NCBI RefSeq assembly: GCF_017498545.1
Contig: NZ_CP071793.1
Coordinates: 248,001-312,000 of the forward strand
Direction: 5' to 3'
Source: Sulfidibacter corallicola
Lineage (GTDB): Bacteria > Acidobacteriota > Holophagae > Acanthopleuribacterales > Acanthopleuribacteraceae
Length of the DNA: 64,000 bases
Shown: piece after piece, positions 8,469-22,460 of the stretch
Layout: every line of letters starts with the position of its first letter
Position numbering within the stretch: position 1 is the stretch's first letter
Program-made: the position numbers and the translations under genes
The notes under the pieces: model-generated
Told to the model about the DNA's origin: nothing
What the model saw: only the letters and a program-made list of their open reading frames with translations
The model's database searches: none

Positions 8469-9143
8469 CTATATCTTTTCTGGCCAGGGGTTTATGGGGC
8501 GGACACTGATGGCGATCAACTCCTTTTCGCCGACGTGGTGGCGGACGCTGCGCAGGACCCGGTAGTGCGACGGCGCCAGAATGACGTCGGCCGTTCGGGG
8601 ATCGTGGCCGGAACGTGGCGCGCCCAGGAACGGCGGTGGTGCCCGAAAGAGCATGGGGTATTCGATGCCGGTGTGGATGTGCAGGAAGATCTCGGTGGCT
8701 GACTCGCCGTCGCCGCCGGGTGCCAGGTTCCAAAAGGCGGGGGTCGGGACGGGCAAGGTCAGCCAGTCGCCGCGCATCAACAGCCGGTTGAACGGTCGCA
8801 GGAGCAGGGTTTCGGGAGCAGTGCCGCGATAGCCGATCGAGTCGGCGGTGCGGGCGTACAGCGGGGCCAGGTACTGGTGCCAAAAGCCGCGGAAGAAATC
8901 GAGGCAGGATTCGCTTTGGCATTGTTCGGCGGTGGTAAGGTCGCCCCGCAACCGTCCCTGTTCGTCGAGCCACCGGGTGTGATCCGTTTCCAGGAGTTCC
9001 GTCATGACCTGGCGGTAGTAGGGACTGAGCATGCGTTGCCGGTGTACGCGAACGAGTAGGTCCAGGTGCTGCTGGATCACGGTTTGGATCATGGTGTGCG
9101 GGGTGGCGGGCACCGCGGGATGTTGGGCGGTCGCGAGTGACAT
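8469..9143 (-). CDS. Unknown protein encoded upstream of tssB
   Basis: I do not recognise this 224-residue protein. It has no signal peptide or membrane segment and looks cytoplasmic. The N-terminal half is helical, with HLDLLVRVHRQRMLSPYYRQ and a DFFRGFWHQYLAPLYART stretch. The C-terminal half is richer in strands, with FLHIHTGIEYPMLFRAPPP and a closing ELIAISVRPINPW. The ATG at 9143 follows an excellent AAAGGAGG. It lies 61 bp after the PKD lipoprotein and 187 bp before tssB on the same strand, so it may be a T6SS accessory or belong with the secretin genes. The reading frame is firm; the function is open. Confidence 0.8.
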   Translation of the reverse strand: MSLATAQHPAVPATPHTMIQTVIQQHLDLLVRVHRQRMLSPYYRQVMTELLETDHTRWLDEQGRLRGDLTTAEQCQSESCLDFFRGFWHQYLAPLYARTADSIGYRGTAPETLLLRPFNRLLMRGDWLTLPVPTPAFWNLAPGGDGESATEIFLHIHTGIEYPMLFRAPPPFLGAPRSGHDPRTADVILAPSHYRVLRSVRHHVGEKELIAISVRPINPWPEKI

Positions 9144-9204
9144 GAGGTACCTCCTTTCTCCTCGGACGACGTGAAGTGGCGTGGATGGGATGGGTTGCCG
9201 GGGT

Positions 9205-10995
9205 TCAGGGTGGGGGCAGGACTTCGACGCGCACGAGCGTTTTGTCGCTGGCCTGGCTGCTGTCGACCACCATCAGCGAGACCGGGTAGATGCCGGGTTG
9301 GTGGAAGACGTGGTAGATCTCGGGGCCGTTGCCGGCGCCACCGTCGCCGAAGCTCCAGTGGAAGTGGGTCAGGGCGCCGTTGTCGCTGCTGGAGCCACGC
9401 CCGCTGAAGATGACCGGTTGACCGGCGATCGCGCCGCTGGCGGGATCCATCTCGATCAGGGCGGTGGGCGGCTCGATTTCGGCCACCGTCACCTCGGCGG
9501 TGGCCAGGCTGGCCGCGCCCTGGTCGTCGATCACGGTCAGCAGGATCGGGTAGTGGCCCGGTTCTTCGTAGCGGTGACGCCAGGTCGACTGACCGCCGGT
9601 ACGACGGGTGCCGTCGCCCATGTCGAAGCGATAGTTCACCAGGTGGCCGTCGGCGTCGTGGGAGGCCGAGCCGTCGATGACGACTTCCGCGCCGGGCTTG
9701 ACCGTGGCCGGTGCGGCCGTCAGCACGGCGGTCGGGCGCTGGTTGCCGGCCACTTCCAGGTTCAGCGGTTCGGCCGCGGTACGGGCGCCTTGGTCGTCGG
9801 TCACGGCCAGGTTGACGACGTAGGTCGCGGCATCCGTGAAGACGTGGCTGATTCGAGGATCCTCGGTCGTGACGGCCTGGCCGTCGCCGAAATCCCAGTG
9901 ATAGGACGCGACGGTGCCGTCCTCGTCCGCACTGGCGGATGCGTTGAAGTGAACCGCTTCGCCCGATCGGGGGGCGCCGGGCGAAAAGCTGAACTGCGCG
10001 GTGGGTGGCGTATTGGGCGTTTCGGCCTCGACCACGACCGTGGCCGTCGCCGAGTCCTCGGCATCCAGTTCGTCGGCCACCTTCAGCAGGATCGGGTAAC
10101 TGCCGGGTTGGCTGTAGGTGTGGCGGGCGGTGACCCCTCGGGCCTCGGTGCCGTCGCCGAAGTGCCAGCGGAAATCACCGGGTGCAAGTGTCCCGTCCGG
10201 ATCGTGCGAAGCGCTGCCGTCTACGAAAATGGGCTGGCCCACCACGACCTTCTCGGCCGAAACCGACATCATCGCTTCCGGGCTCCGGTTCCCGCTGATG
10301 GCGATCTCGGTGGTGTTCGTCTGGTCGCGAACCTGGACCGTCAAGGTCGCTTTCTCGATGTCTTCGGCGTAGGGACCGGTGAGGTGCAGGGTGTCCGATA
10401 TCTCGCCGGCGGCGTTGGTCTTCTGCGAGAAATTGCCGCTCGTCAGCCAGCCGCGATCGCACGAGATCCAGACTTCCTCGCCGGGCAGGGCCTGACCCGA
10501 TGCGCCGCGGACCTGGATGCGCAGCGAGACGATGCCCCCGGTCGCCGGGATCTGGGAGGGACCCGCCGAGATGCGTACCTCGCCGAGTGGCGCCCGGTGG
10601 TCGACGATTTCGATTTCGGCCTGAACGCTCTGGTCCAGTCCGGCCGCACCGGAGATCGCCGTGACCGTGACCGTGCCGATGGCGGCGTCGCTGTAGAACG
10701 TCGCCGTGGCCGAGCCGTTCTGGAGGACCACCTGCTCGGTCAGGGTGCCACCGGTGGCGACCAGGGTCACCGCGGTGCCGTCGAAGGCCGGCCGACCTCC
10801 GGCATTGGTGGCGAATACCGTGACTTGGGCGGCCTCGCCCATGTTGCCGATCTTGGCGGGCGCGACGCTCAATCTCAAGGTGCTGTTCTCGTCCAGTTCC
10901 GGCGTGCCCGACGCGCAACCGAGCAGCATCAGCGCGATCAGCAGGGTCGGCGTGTGGCGCAGGCGGGCGCGATACCCGTGCGGGAGTGGGTTCAT
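9205..10995 (-). CDS. Lipoprotein with Ig-like (Big_1) and PKD repeats
   Basis: The 596-residue product is an exported lipoprotein. A basic N-terminus leads into a hydrophobic stretch ending in LLIALMLLGC, a good lipobox. After it come two invasin-type Big_1-like domains (about residues 30-220; the GGTLTEQVVLQNGSATATFY pattern is typical). Four PKD domains follow, each with a WxFGDG or FDMGDG core, a conserved H(T/V)Y or HVF turn and an aspartate-rich strand. I prefer the ATG at 10995 to the one at 11004 because AGGAG lies about nine bases ahead of it. The gene starts 33 bp after the secretin gene ends. PKD and Ig repeats usually mediate protein or glycan contacts, so it may be a periplasmic or surface partner of the secretin. 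Confidence 0.85.
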   Translation of the reverse strand: MNPLPHGYRARLRHTPTLLIALMLLGCASGTPELDENSTLRLSVAPAKIGNMGEAAQVTVFATNAGGRPAFDGTAVTLVATGGTLTEQVVLQNGSATATFYSDAAIGTVTVTAISGAAGLDQSVQAEIEIVDHRAPLGEVRISAGPSQIPATGGIVSLRIQVRGASGQALPGEEVWISCDRGWLTSGNFSQKTNAAGEISDTLHLTGPYAEDIEKATLTVQVRDQTNTTEIAISGNRSPEAMMSVSAEKVVVGQPIFVDGSASHDPDGTLAPGDFRWHFGDGTEARGVTARHTYSQPGSYPILLKVADELDAEDSATATVVVEAETPNTPPTAQFSFSPGAPRSGEAVHFNASASADEDGTVASYHWDFGDGQAVTTEDPRISHVFTDAATYVVNLAVTDDQGARTAAEPLNLEVAGNQRPTAVLTAAPATVKPGAEVVIDGSASHDADGHLVNYRFDMGDGTRRTGGQSTWRHRYEEPGHYPILLTVIDDQGAASLATAEVTVAEIEPPTALIEMDPASGAIAGQPVIFSGRGSSSDNGALTHFHWSFGDGGAGNGPEIYHVFHQPGIYPVSLMVVDSSQASDKTLVRVEVLPPP

Positions 10996-11028
10996 GGCGT
11001 ACATCTCCTGAAAGACGGTGGGTTTCGG

Positions 11029-13329
11029 TCAGGTACCCGAGGAAGATTCGGGGTTGGGGGTAGGTCGGGGATGGGGCTGCGGCAACGGTGTGGTCCTGGT
11101 GGCTTCCTCTCGCTGGGCCTTGCGCTTTCGGCGCTTTTTGCGGCGCAGTTTGCGCTTGTGCTTTTTGGGTTCGAAATCCCGCTCCAGCTTTTCGGGGTGT
11201 TGGAGGAACTCGGGCGAGCCGGGGCGGCCGTCGTAGATGTGCGGCGTGATGTAGATGACCATCTGGCTCTGCGACGTGGCGAGTTCGCGGTTGCGGAACA
11301 GCGCACCCAGCACGGGGACCCGACTGATGCCTGGCAGGCCCTTGCGGTCGGTTTCCTTTCGATCGAGGGACAGCCCGCCCAGGATGACCGTTTCGCCGTT
11401 GCGCAGGCGGACGGTGGAGTTCACCGAACTCACCGCCAACTGTGGTGGCACATTGTCCTCGACCGCGCCCTCGAAGGTGTTGAATTCGGTATGGATGTCG
11501 ACCGTGATCAGGTCGTCGTCGATGACCCAGGGCGTGATCTGCAGTTGCGTGTTGGCCTCGACCGATTCCACCTTTTGGGTGGTGCGCACGCGAGGGTTCT
11601 CCTGGCCCACCAGTTCTTCGGTTTCGATGCGGTAGAAGAGGGTGCTGCCCACCACCAGATTGGCCGGTTTCCCGCTCAGCGAGGCGATGCGCGGCTTGGT
11701 CAGGACCCGCAGGTGGTTCTTGTGGTCCAGGGCTTCCAGTTGAAGCGTGAAATTCGAGGGCAACCGGGCGATGGTGAAGTTGTTGCCCTCGCGGCGGTAC
11801 CCGTCGAGCGTGAAGTTCGGGGTGGGGAAGAGCTGTTGGCCATTGCCGCTGGTGATCTTCATGCCCAGGTTGAATTCGTCGAGCGTGTCGTACTTGACCA
11901 CCACCACTTCCAGCAGCACCTGGGGCACCGTGCGGTCCAGGCTTCGCGCCACCTGCTCCAGCGCGCGCACCTTGGTGGGGTTGCCGGTGATCAGCAGGGC
12001 GTTGTGCTCCTTGATCTCCATCACCGTCACGCCTTCCAGCATCGGCTCCGGCAGCATGGGCGGGATCATGTTCACGTGGACCCGCTCGAAGGGAACCAGC
12101 AGGGTTTCGTTGAGGTAACTGGAGTTGCCCTTGCCAATGACGTGCACGCCGTCGCGGTTGTGGTAGTTGAAGGGCGTATCCGCCAGCAGCAGGGCCAGCA
12201 GGGCCTCGATGCTCATCTGGCGCAAGTCGACGCTGACCGTTCCCTCGACGCCGTCGCTGATCATCATCGGGTAGAGGCCTTCGTCGGCGATGGCGTGGAG
12301 GATGGTGGATAGCGGGGTGTTTTCGAACCAGATGTCGATCAGGCCGTTGCGGATGTGGACGCCTGGCACTCGGCCGAGGATGTGGATGTCGCGCTCGTGT
12401 TTGACGCCGAGTCCGTTGGCGCGAGCCAGGAAGGCGAGTGCTTCGGTGAAGGGCAGCCTGGATTGGAAGCTGGTGACGTTCTGGTCGGGATCGACCGAGT
12501 CGTCGAGGAACACGTTCTTGCCGGTGATCTGGGTCAGTTCTTCGGCCAGGTCGGCGAGGGGCAGACCGTCGAGGTCCAGGCCGAGCCACTGATCGATCGG
12601 ATCGTAAAGGATGTCGTTGCGCACGTCCGGTTTTGGCAGTGGGCGCACATACACGAAATCGCCGAGGCGTTCACAGGAAATGGGGAAGAGGTGGGCGAGT
12701 TCGTTGAGCAGTTCGTTGATGCCGGTTCGCGATTCCGTGAGCTTCAGGGTGAATTGGAAGTCCAGGGCGCGGTCGACGACCAGCTTGATGCGGTGCTCAC
12801 GGGCCAGCGTGCGCAGGAAGGGCGCCAGATCCAGGTCTTCGGCGATGACGCTGCCGAGCCGGACGTCCGGTTCGAAAAAGGCCGTGAAGCCTGGACTGAG
12901 CAGGGTTTCTTCGTGGACGGGCTTGGCTTGGGATTCCGCTGGAGCGGGCCCATCGGAAGCCGCGGCCGTCGTCGGCGCTGCCACACCCGCTTTTGGTTCC
13001 TGCGCAGTTGCGGCGGCATCGGGTCGAGGTTTTTCCGTGGGTTGGGACACGGGCGATTCGGGTTTGGAGGCGGGCAGTCGTTTACCCGCTTCGGCTTGGG
13101 CCTTGCCGGCGGCCTTCCGGCCTTTGGTCCGGGCCGAGTCGATCAGGTCACTTGCGGATGCCGGTGCTGACTTTGGGTTGGGTGAGACCTGTTCCGTCGG
13201 GGCGGAGGATTGGGGCGCTACCGGCGCGGGATTGGCCTGGCTATGGAGATCGACGTGACTTTGGGCGAACAGCATCATCAGGGCCGAGCCAAGCGAGAAG
13301 TAGCCGAAACATAGTATGGGTAACGTCAT
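11029..13329 (-). CDS. Secretin-family outer-membrane channel protein
   Basis: Secretins form multimeric outer-membrane gates for type II and III secretion, type IV pili and phage. The 766-residue protein has an N-terminal signal sequence (about 1-23), a proline/alanine-rich linker to about 150, and several N-domain-like segments (DFQFTLKLTESRTGINELL; GTVSVDLRQMSIEALLALLL). The C-terminal secretin domain includes VPQVLLEVVVVKYDT, RVLTKPRIASLSGKPA, VRLRNGETVILGGL and the signature GISRVPVLGALFRNRE followed by MVIYITPHIY. After the barrel comes a strongly basic tail (KKHKRKLRRKKRRKRK) and a Pro/Ser end, which is unusual. The ATG at 13329 follows AAAGG. No other pilus or T2SS gene is visible. 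Confidence 0.9.
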   Translation of the reverse strand: MTLPILCFGYFSLGSALMMLFAQSHVDLHSQANPAPVAPQSSAPTEQVSPNPKSAPASASDLIDSARTKGRKAAGKAQAEAGKRLPASKPESPVSQPTEKPRPDAAATAQEPKAGVAAPTTAAASDGPAPAESQAKPVHEETLLSPGFTAFFEPDVRLGSVIAEDLDLAPFLRTLAREHRIKLVVDRALDFQFTLKLTESRTGINELLNELAHLFPISCERLGDFVYVRPLPKPDVRNDILYDPIDQWLGLDLDGLPLADLAEELTQITGKNVFLDDSVDPDQNVTSFQSRLPFTEALAFLARANGLGVKHERDIHILGRVPGVHIRNGLIDIWFENTPLSTILHAIADEGLYPMMISDGVEGTVSVDLRQMSIEALLALLLADTPFNYHNRDGVHVIGKGNSSYLNETLLVPFERVHVNMIPPMLPEPMLEGVTVMEIKEHNALLITGNPTKVRALEQVARSLDRTVPQVLLEVVVVKYDTLDEFNLGMKITSGNGQQLFPTPNFTLDGYRREGNNFTIARLPSNFTLQLEALDHKNHLRVLTKPRIASLSGKPANLVVGSTLFYRIETEELVGQENPRVRTTQKVESVEANTQLQITPWVIDDDLITVDIHTEFNTFEGAVEDNVPPQLAVSSVNSTVRLRNGETVILGGLSLDRKETDRKGLPGISRVPVLGALFRNRELATSQSQMVIYITPHIYDGRPGSPEFLQHPEKLERDFEPKKHKRKLRRKKRRKRKAQREEATRTTPLPQPHPRPTPNPESSSGT

Positions 13330-14060
13330 CGTCGTTCGCCTTTGGGTTATGGGTAGGTATTGGGATTGGGGACTTGTGATACTGGGATTGGTTAGGGTGA
13401 TCGAACCCTGCTGAATTTAGGCTGGAGGGGCCGTGCCCATCCCGATCGACAGTGACTGCGGGTTTTCACCACCGAGTTCACGGAGGAAACGGGGGAGCGT
13501 TTGTTTGGTATAAATTGTTTTGTTTTAGGTGTTTGCATCTTCTTCTTCACGGTTTCTCCCCGAGTGGTCGAGAAAAGATCGCGGCTTGTCTCGAGGGGTA
13601 GGAGTACCAGGCCGTTTCGTGAGGTGAATTCGGCATGTGTCCGGTCGGGAAAAATCCCGAGGGGGCGTCCCGTCGAAACGACTGGGCGTCAGGCGGGAAT
13701 CGTGGCGGTTTCCCCTCAACCGGCCCATCACCCAACGAGTGAAAGCGCCATGATTTACAAACCGCCGTGATTCCGTTGCCGACACCAGGGGCCTGACGAC
13801 CGATCGCTCGATCGATGTGGGACCCCCCCTCGGGCAGGTTGCCGGGAAGAACGCGAGCAGGGTGTTCGCGCTCCGTACTCCGTATCTGCGTCGGTAAAGG
13901 GCAAGGCCGGTGCCAACCAGGGAATACTCTTGGAATGTGTTGAATAAAGCATATGAAGTGAGTGACTTAAGGGCGTTTTTGGGCATGGCGGAACGGTGCG
14001 CGATGGCGAAAAAGCGCCCCTGGCCGGAGCGAAGGTGAAACCGACCGAGTTGCACATGTT
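13330..14060. other. Gene-free stretch upstream of the secretin gene
   Basis: No convincing coding region is visible. Open frames here lack ribosome sites and family similarity. A short segment near 13459-13490 (accaccgagttcacggagg) resembles a dispersed intergenic repeat of the 'accacagagttcacggag' type seen in many environmental genomes; a related inverted copy lies near 23355-23385. The secretin promoter should lie at the left end. Confidence 0.4.
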
Positions 14061-14076
14061 CACTCCCCCGGATACA

Positions 14077-14113
14077 GGTTCACGAGGGGACGGTTCACCG
14101 CCCCTCGTGAACC
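14077..14113. repeat. 13-bp perfect palindrome, possible outlying member of array 1
   Basis: Arms at 14077-14089 (GGTTCACGAGGGG) and 14101-14113 are perfectly complementary around an 11-base loop. The right flank reads ccccgaagcag, close to the CGAAGC flank of the cassette family that begins 45 bp further on, so this may be another stem variant of the same family. Confidence 0.55.
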
Positions 14114-14157
14114 CCCGAAGCAGTCCCCCCCTTCCGCAGCGTGTTGCCATGGCCGTA

Positions 14158-15205
14158 GGTGGAGCAGGGCCGCGAAGGCAGCTTGCCTTACCGGCCCTGC
14201 TCCACCAATCGAAGTAACCAAGATCGGGAGTTCTCCCCAACTTGCGAGGGGGCGCAATGCCAGGTAGGTGCGACCGCTGGTCGCACATTCCGAAGCAATC
14301 AGGCCAGAAGTCCCCGCATCTTGAGAGGGCCGATAAGGCCTGTAGGTGGAGCAGCCTGCTCCACCAATCGAAGCAACTCAAGCAACGACAATCCATTGCG
14401 CCAAAGAGCAAAGCCGATCATTTCCCTTTCCACCCCAATCGAAAGCCGTGAAGTCCAAAGTCCCCGCATCTTGAGAGGGCCGATAAGACTTGTAGGTTGG
14501 CCCGCCGGGCCGACACGTCGAAGCCGAACCCGCGGGAGTTCCTGAATTCCGATGAGTGGCGCAAGGCCTGTAGGTGGAGCAGCTTGCTCCACCAATCGAA
14601 GTCGATCGGCGTCGAAGAAGACAAGCGCCAAAGAGCGGAGCCCATGTGACGCTGGACGGCCCAAAATCGAAGTGATCAAATCCGGAAGCCCCCCTAAGGT
14701 TGCCATAGGCGCGGGGCTTTTGAGTTGCCAGCCCCAGAAGTGGAAGCGATTCGTCCCACGACGGGAAATGAGGAAATGAGCGGCTTCAACTCGTGGTCAT
14801 CATCGAGGAAAAGCTCCATTTTTGATGTAACACATTTTGTTTAAATAAATTGCTTCGATTGGCAGAGGTGGCGACCTGCGTAGCCCGGCTCACCTACAAG
14901 TCTTGCCGATCCTGCCGGACGGCTCTCTTTTGAGGTGGATATTGCATGGTTGGACCGCTTCGGGGATGTGTTTAGGGTGTGGTTTCGGGCTCCGCTCTTG
15001 GAGGCGACGATTCGCGGAGGAAGCCGTCGCTTCGATTGGTGGAGCAAGCTGCTCCACCTACAGGCCTAAGGCCCCTCTCGCAATGGGGGTACTTTGGACT
15101 TTGCGGCTTTGATTGGGGTCGTGAGGGAAATGATCGGCTTCGCTCTTTGGTGCAATTGATTGTCGTTGCTTGGGTTGCTTCGACGTGTCGGCCCGGCGGG
15201 CCAAC
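14158..15205. repeat. Palindrome-cassette array 1
   Basis: Seven hairpin cassettes lie at 14158-14206 (nested), 14268-14286, 14345-14365, 14496-14514, 14573-14593, 15038-15058 and 15187-15205. The first five read GTAGGT-palindrome-CGAAG on the plus strand; the last two are inverted (TTCGA-palindrome-ACCTACAGG). Stems differ: GGTGGAGC/GCTCCACC, GTTGGCCCG/CGGGCCGAC and GTGCGACC/GGTCGCAC. Spacers of about 130-150 bp are also conserved, including agtccccgcatc, gagagggcc and ccaaagagc blocks. The array runs up to the stop codon of the sigma-54 regulator at 15320. Confidence 0.85.
14561..14858 (+). repeat. Composite dispersed repeat, copy 1
   Basis: About 298 bp beginning gcaaggcctgtaggtgga and ending in an AT-rich tgtttaaataaattg tail. 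It is clearly homologous to 26182-26458: both contain the cassette, then gatcggcgtcgaagaagaca, ccaaagagcggagc, aatcgaagtgatcaa, a tgccataggcg or tgtcataggcg block, acgggaaatga and the TTTTGTTTAAATA tail, in the same order. The two copies differ by scattered substitutions and small indels. Confidence 0.75.
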
Positions 15206-15319
15206 CTACAGGCCTAACGCCGCTCACAGAGAACTCGGGCTCTGCGGTCGTATTACCGATTGGCGATCTGGCGTGTCCGCATCGCGGGAGAGGCGTCGTG
15301 CTCGCCGTGCCGCAGGCGC

Positions 15320-16783
15320 CTACCCCGTCCGGAAATCGTGCTTGCTCAGCAGGCGGTGGAGATAGGATCGCTGCATGTCGGCTTCTCGCGCCGCCGCGGA
15401 CACGTTGTTGCCGTTTTCCGCCATGAGATGGGTCAGGAACTGCTTCTCCACCTCGTCGGCCGCCTGCTGCTTGGCCTCTTCCCGCACCCGTTTCAAGACC
15501 TCGTTGTTGAGCGTTTCGAATCGGAACGCCGGTTTTTCGGCCGGCGCCTCTTTCCGATTCAACTGGGCTCCATAGGCCATCAACACCGCCGGCGGCAGGC
15601 GGTTCGGCCCGATCAGGTCCGATTCGGCCAACAGGCAGCAGCGCTCGATGATGTGCGACAGCTCGCGTACATTGCCGGGGAAATCGTAGTGCTCCAGAAT
15701 CTTCAGGGTGTCGCCGGCCAGCCGCCCTTCGCCCCCGCGTTTCCAGTGTTTTTTCAGGAAATAGTCGACCAGGAGCGGAATGTCGCTCTTGCGCTCGCGC
15801 AGGGCCGGCAAGGTCACCTCCACCACGTTCAAGCGGTAGTACAGATCTCGGCGGAAGGTGCCCTTCTCGATCATGGCCGGGATATCCTGGTGGGTCGCCG
15901 AGATCACCCGCACGTCCACCTTCTCGACGCGATCGGAGCCAACCCGCTGGAATTCGCCGAATTGCAGGAATCGCAGAAGCTTGGCCTGCACGACCAACGG
16001 AATCTCGGCGACTTCGTCGATGAACAGCGTGCCGCCGTCGGCTTGGGCGATACGGCCCAGCCGATCGCTGTGGGCGCCGGTGAAGGCGCCGCGCTTGTGG
16101 CCGAACAATTCGGCCTCGAACAGGCTTTCGGGCAGGGCGCTGCAGTGAATGACCACGTAGGGTTTTTGGGCGCGCGAGCCGTGATCGTACAGGGCCCGGC
16201 CGATCAGCTCCTTGCCGGTGCCCGTCTCGCCGCGCACCAGCACCGGTGCATCGGATTCGGCCACCTTGGCGACCAGATCGAGCGTATGCACCAACTTGGG
16301 ATGGCGGCCGACGATGTGGGGAAATCGGACGGTCGGTGTCGCGGCACGATCGTAGGCTCGCAGCGCGGCCTCGACCGCCGCACGCATCTCCTGGCGGTCG
16401 AAGGGCTTCATCATGAAACGGAAGACCTGGACCTCGTTGATCGCTTTGACGACGACCTCGAAATCGGTGTACCCGGTGAGGATCATGCGCTTGGCCCTGG
16501 GTACCAGGGTCTGGGCCTCCTTGAGCAGTTCGAGCCCGCTGAGACGCGGCATGCGTTGATCGGAAATGATGAGCTGGAGACGCTCCGGGTCGTCGAGCCG
16601 CTGAATCAGCTCGAGCGCGTCCTGGCCGTCCACGGCCGTCAGGACCTCGTAGTCTTTCTCGAGCAGCCGCTGCAGGACCAGCAGGTTGGAGGGCTCGTCG
16701 TCGACGACCAGAATGGTGCGTCGTTTCTGTGGCGAAGGCGCCTCTCGGAGGGCTTTCAATGCTTTCTTGTTGAACACCGTCAT
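15320..16783 (-). CDS. Sigma-54-dependent response regulator (NtrC-type)
   Basis: This 487-residue transcription activator has three domains. The receiver (about residues 22-140) has acidic Asp28/Asp29, phospho-acceptor Asp75 in IISDQRMP and conserved Lys126 in MMKPF. A sigma-54 AAA+ domain follows with GETGTGKE (Walker A), GAFTGA (the sigma-54 contact loop) and GGTLFIDEV (Walker B). The C-terminal Fis-type helix-turn-helix ends VSAAAREADMQRSYLHRLL. I chose the ATG at 16783, about 20 residues ahead of the receiver; the frame is open to 16864 but that extension is not receiver-like. It lies 436 bp after the hybrid kinase on the same strand and could be its partner, although that kinase carries its own receiver. 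Targets are unknown. Confidence 0.93.
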   Translation of the reverse strand: MTVFNKKALKALREAPSPQKRRTILVVDDEPSNLLVLQRLLEKDYEVLTAVDGQDALELIQRLDDPERLQLIISDQRMPRLSGLELLKEAQTLVPRAKRMILTGYTDFEVVVKAINEVQVFRFMMKPFDRQEMRAAVEAALRAYDRAATPTVRFPHIVGRHPKLVHTLDLVAKVAESDAPVLVRGETGTGKELIGRALYDHGSRAQKPYVVIHCSALPESLFEAELFGHKRGAFTGAHSDRLGRIAQADGGTLFIDEVAEIPLVVQAKLLRFLQFGEFQRVGSDRVEKVDVRVISATHQDIPAMIEKGTFRRDLYYRLNVVEVTLPALRERKSDIPLLVDYFLKKHWKRGGEGRLAGDTLKILEHYDFPGNVRELSHIIERCCLLAESDLIGPNRLPPAVLMAYGAQLNRKEAPAEKPAFRFETLNNEVLKRVREEAKQQAADEVEKQFLTHLMAENGNNVSAAAREADMQRSYLHRLLSKHDFRTG

Positions 16784-17219
16784 CGACCCGAACCCGTTTT
16801 CTATATAATCATGTTTTGAATCGCGCCAGGGAAACTTGCCCCGGTTCGTAACACCGTCGAACAAGGTATTTTAGCCTATACGAACGAGCACGGCCAGATC
16901 ACCTACCGCCGAACCGACCGGCCTCGGCGTTCCCGTGGATTTTGGCGTCGGCTTCACCGGAATCGATCGGCGCAAGCAGGTGGGTCTGTCGAAAGGGCGA
17001 CGTTCGGGGTATGCGCGCACAGCCAAGCGGCTCGGGCGGGTCGGGTACCGACGGCCAGGGGTCGTCTCCCTATGTCGGGGACCCGCGGCAACGCGCTGGT
17101 CATGCGGGCACTCCTGGATTGGATCACTTCGAAGGGTTCATTCGGCGGGCTTTCCGCCCCTGGCCCATCTGCAGGCCCGACGTCCCTCCTGGAACAGCGA
17201 GGAACGCCGAGCGGTTGCG
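16784..17219. other. Intergenic gap between hybrid kinase and sigma-54 regulator
   Basis: I see no gene here. A short GC hairpin (ggcgggctttccgccc, near 17142-17157) follows the kinase stop codon but has no T-run. The regulator's promoter presumably lies at the left end, where the minus strand has an AT-rich ATTATATAG patch just upstream of the 16783 start. Confidence 0.35.

Positions 17220-22460
<5,241 letters not shown>

Noticed and set aside
9181..12312. 1043-codon plus-strand open frame opposite the PKD lipoprotein and secretin
   Set aside because: The minus strand carries two clear gene families; the plus frame has no family similarity.
14159..14706. Several overlapping open frames inside array 1 giving repeated peptides such as CRWSSLLHQSK
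   Set aside because: They are translations of the palindrome cassettes, occur in several frames and both strands, and have no ribosome sites.
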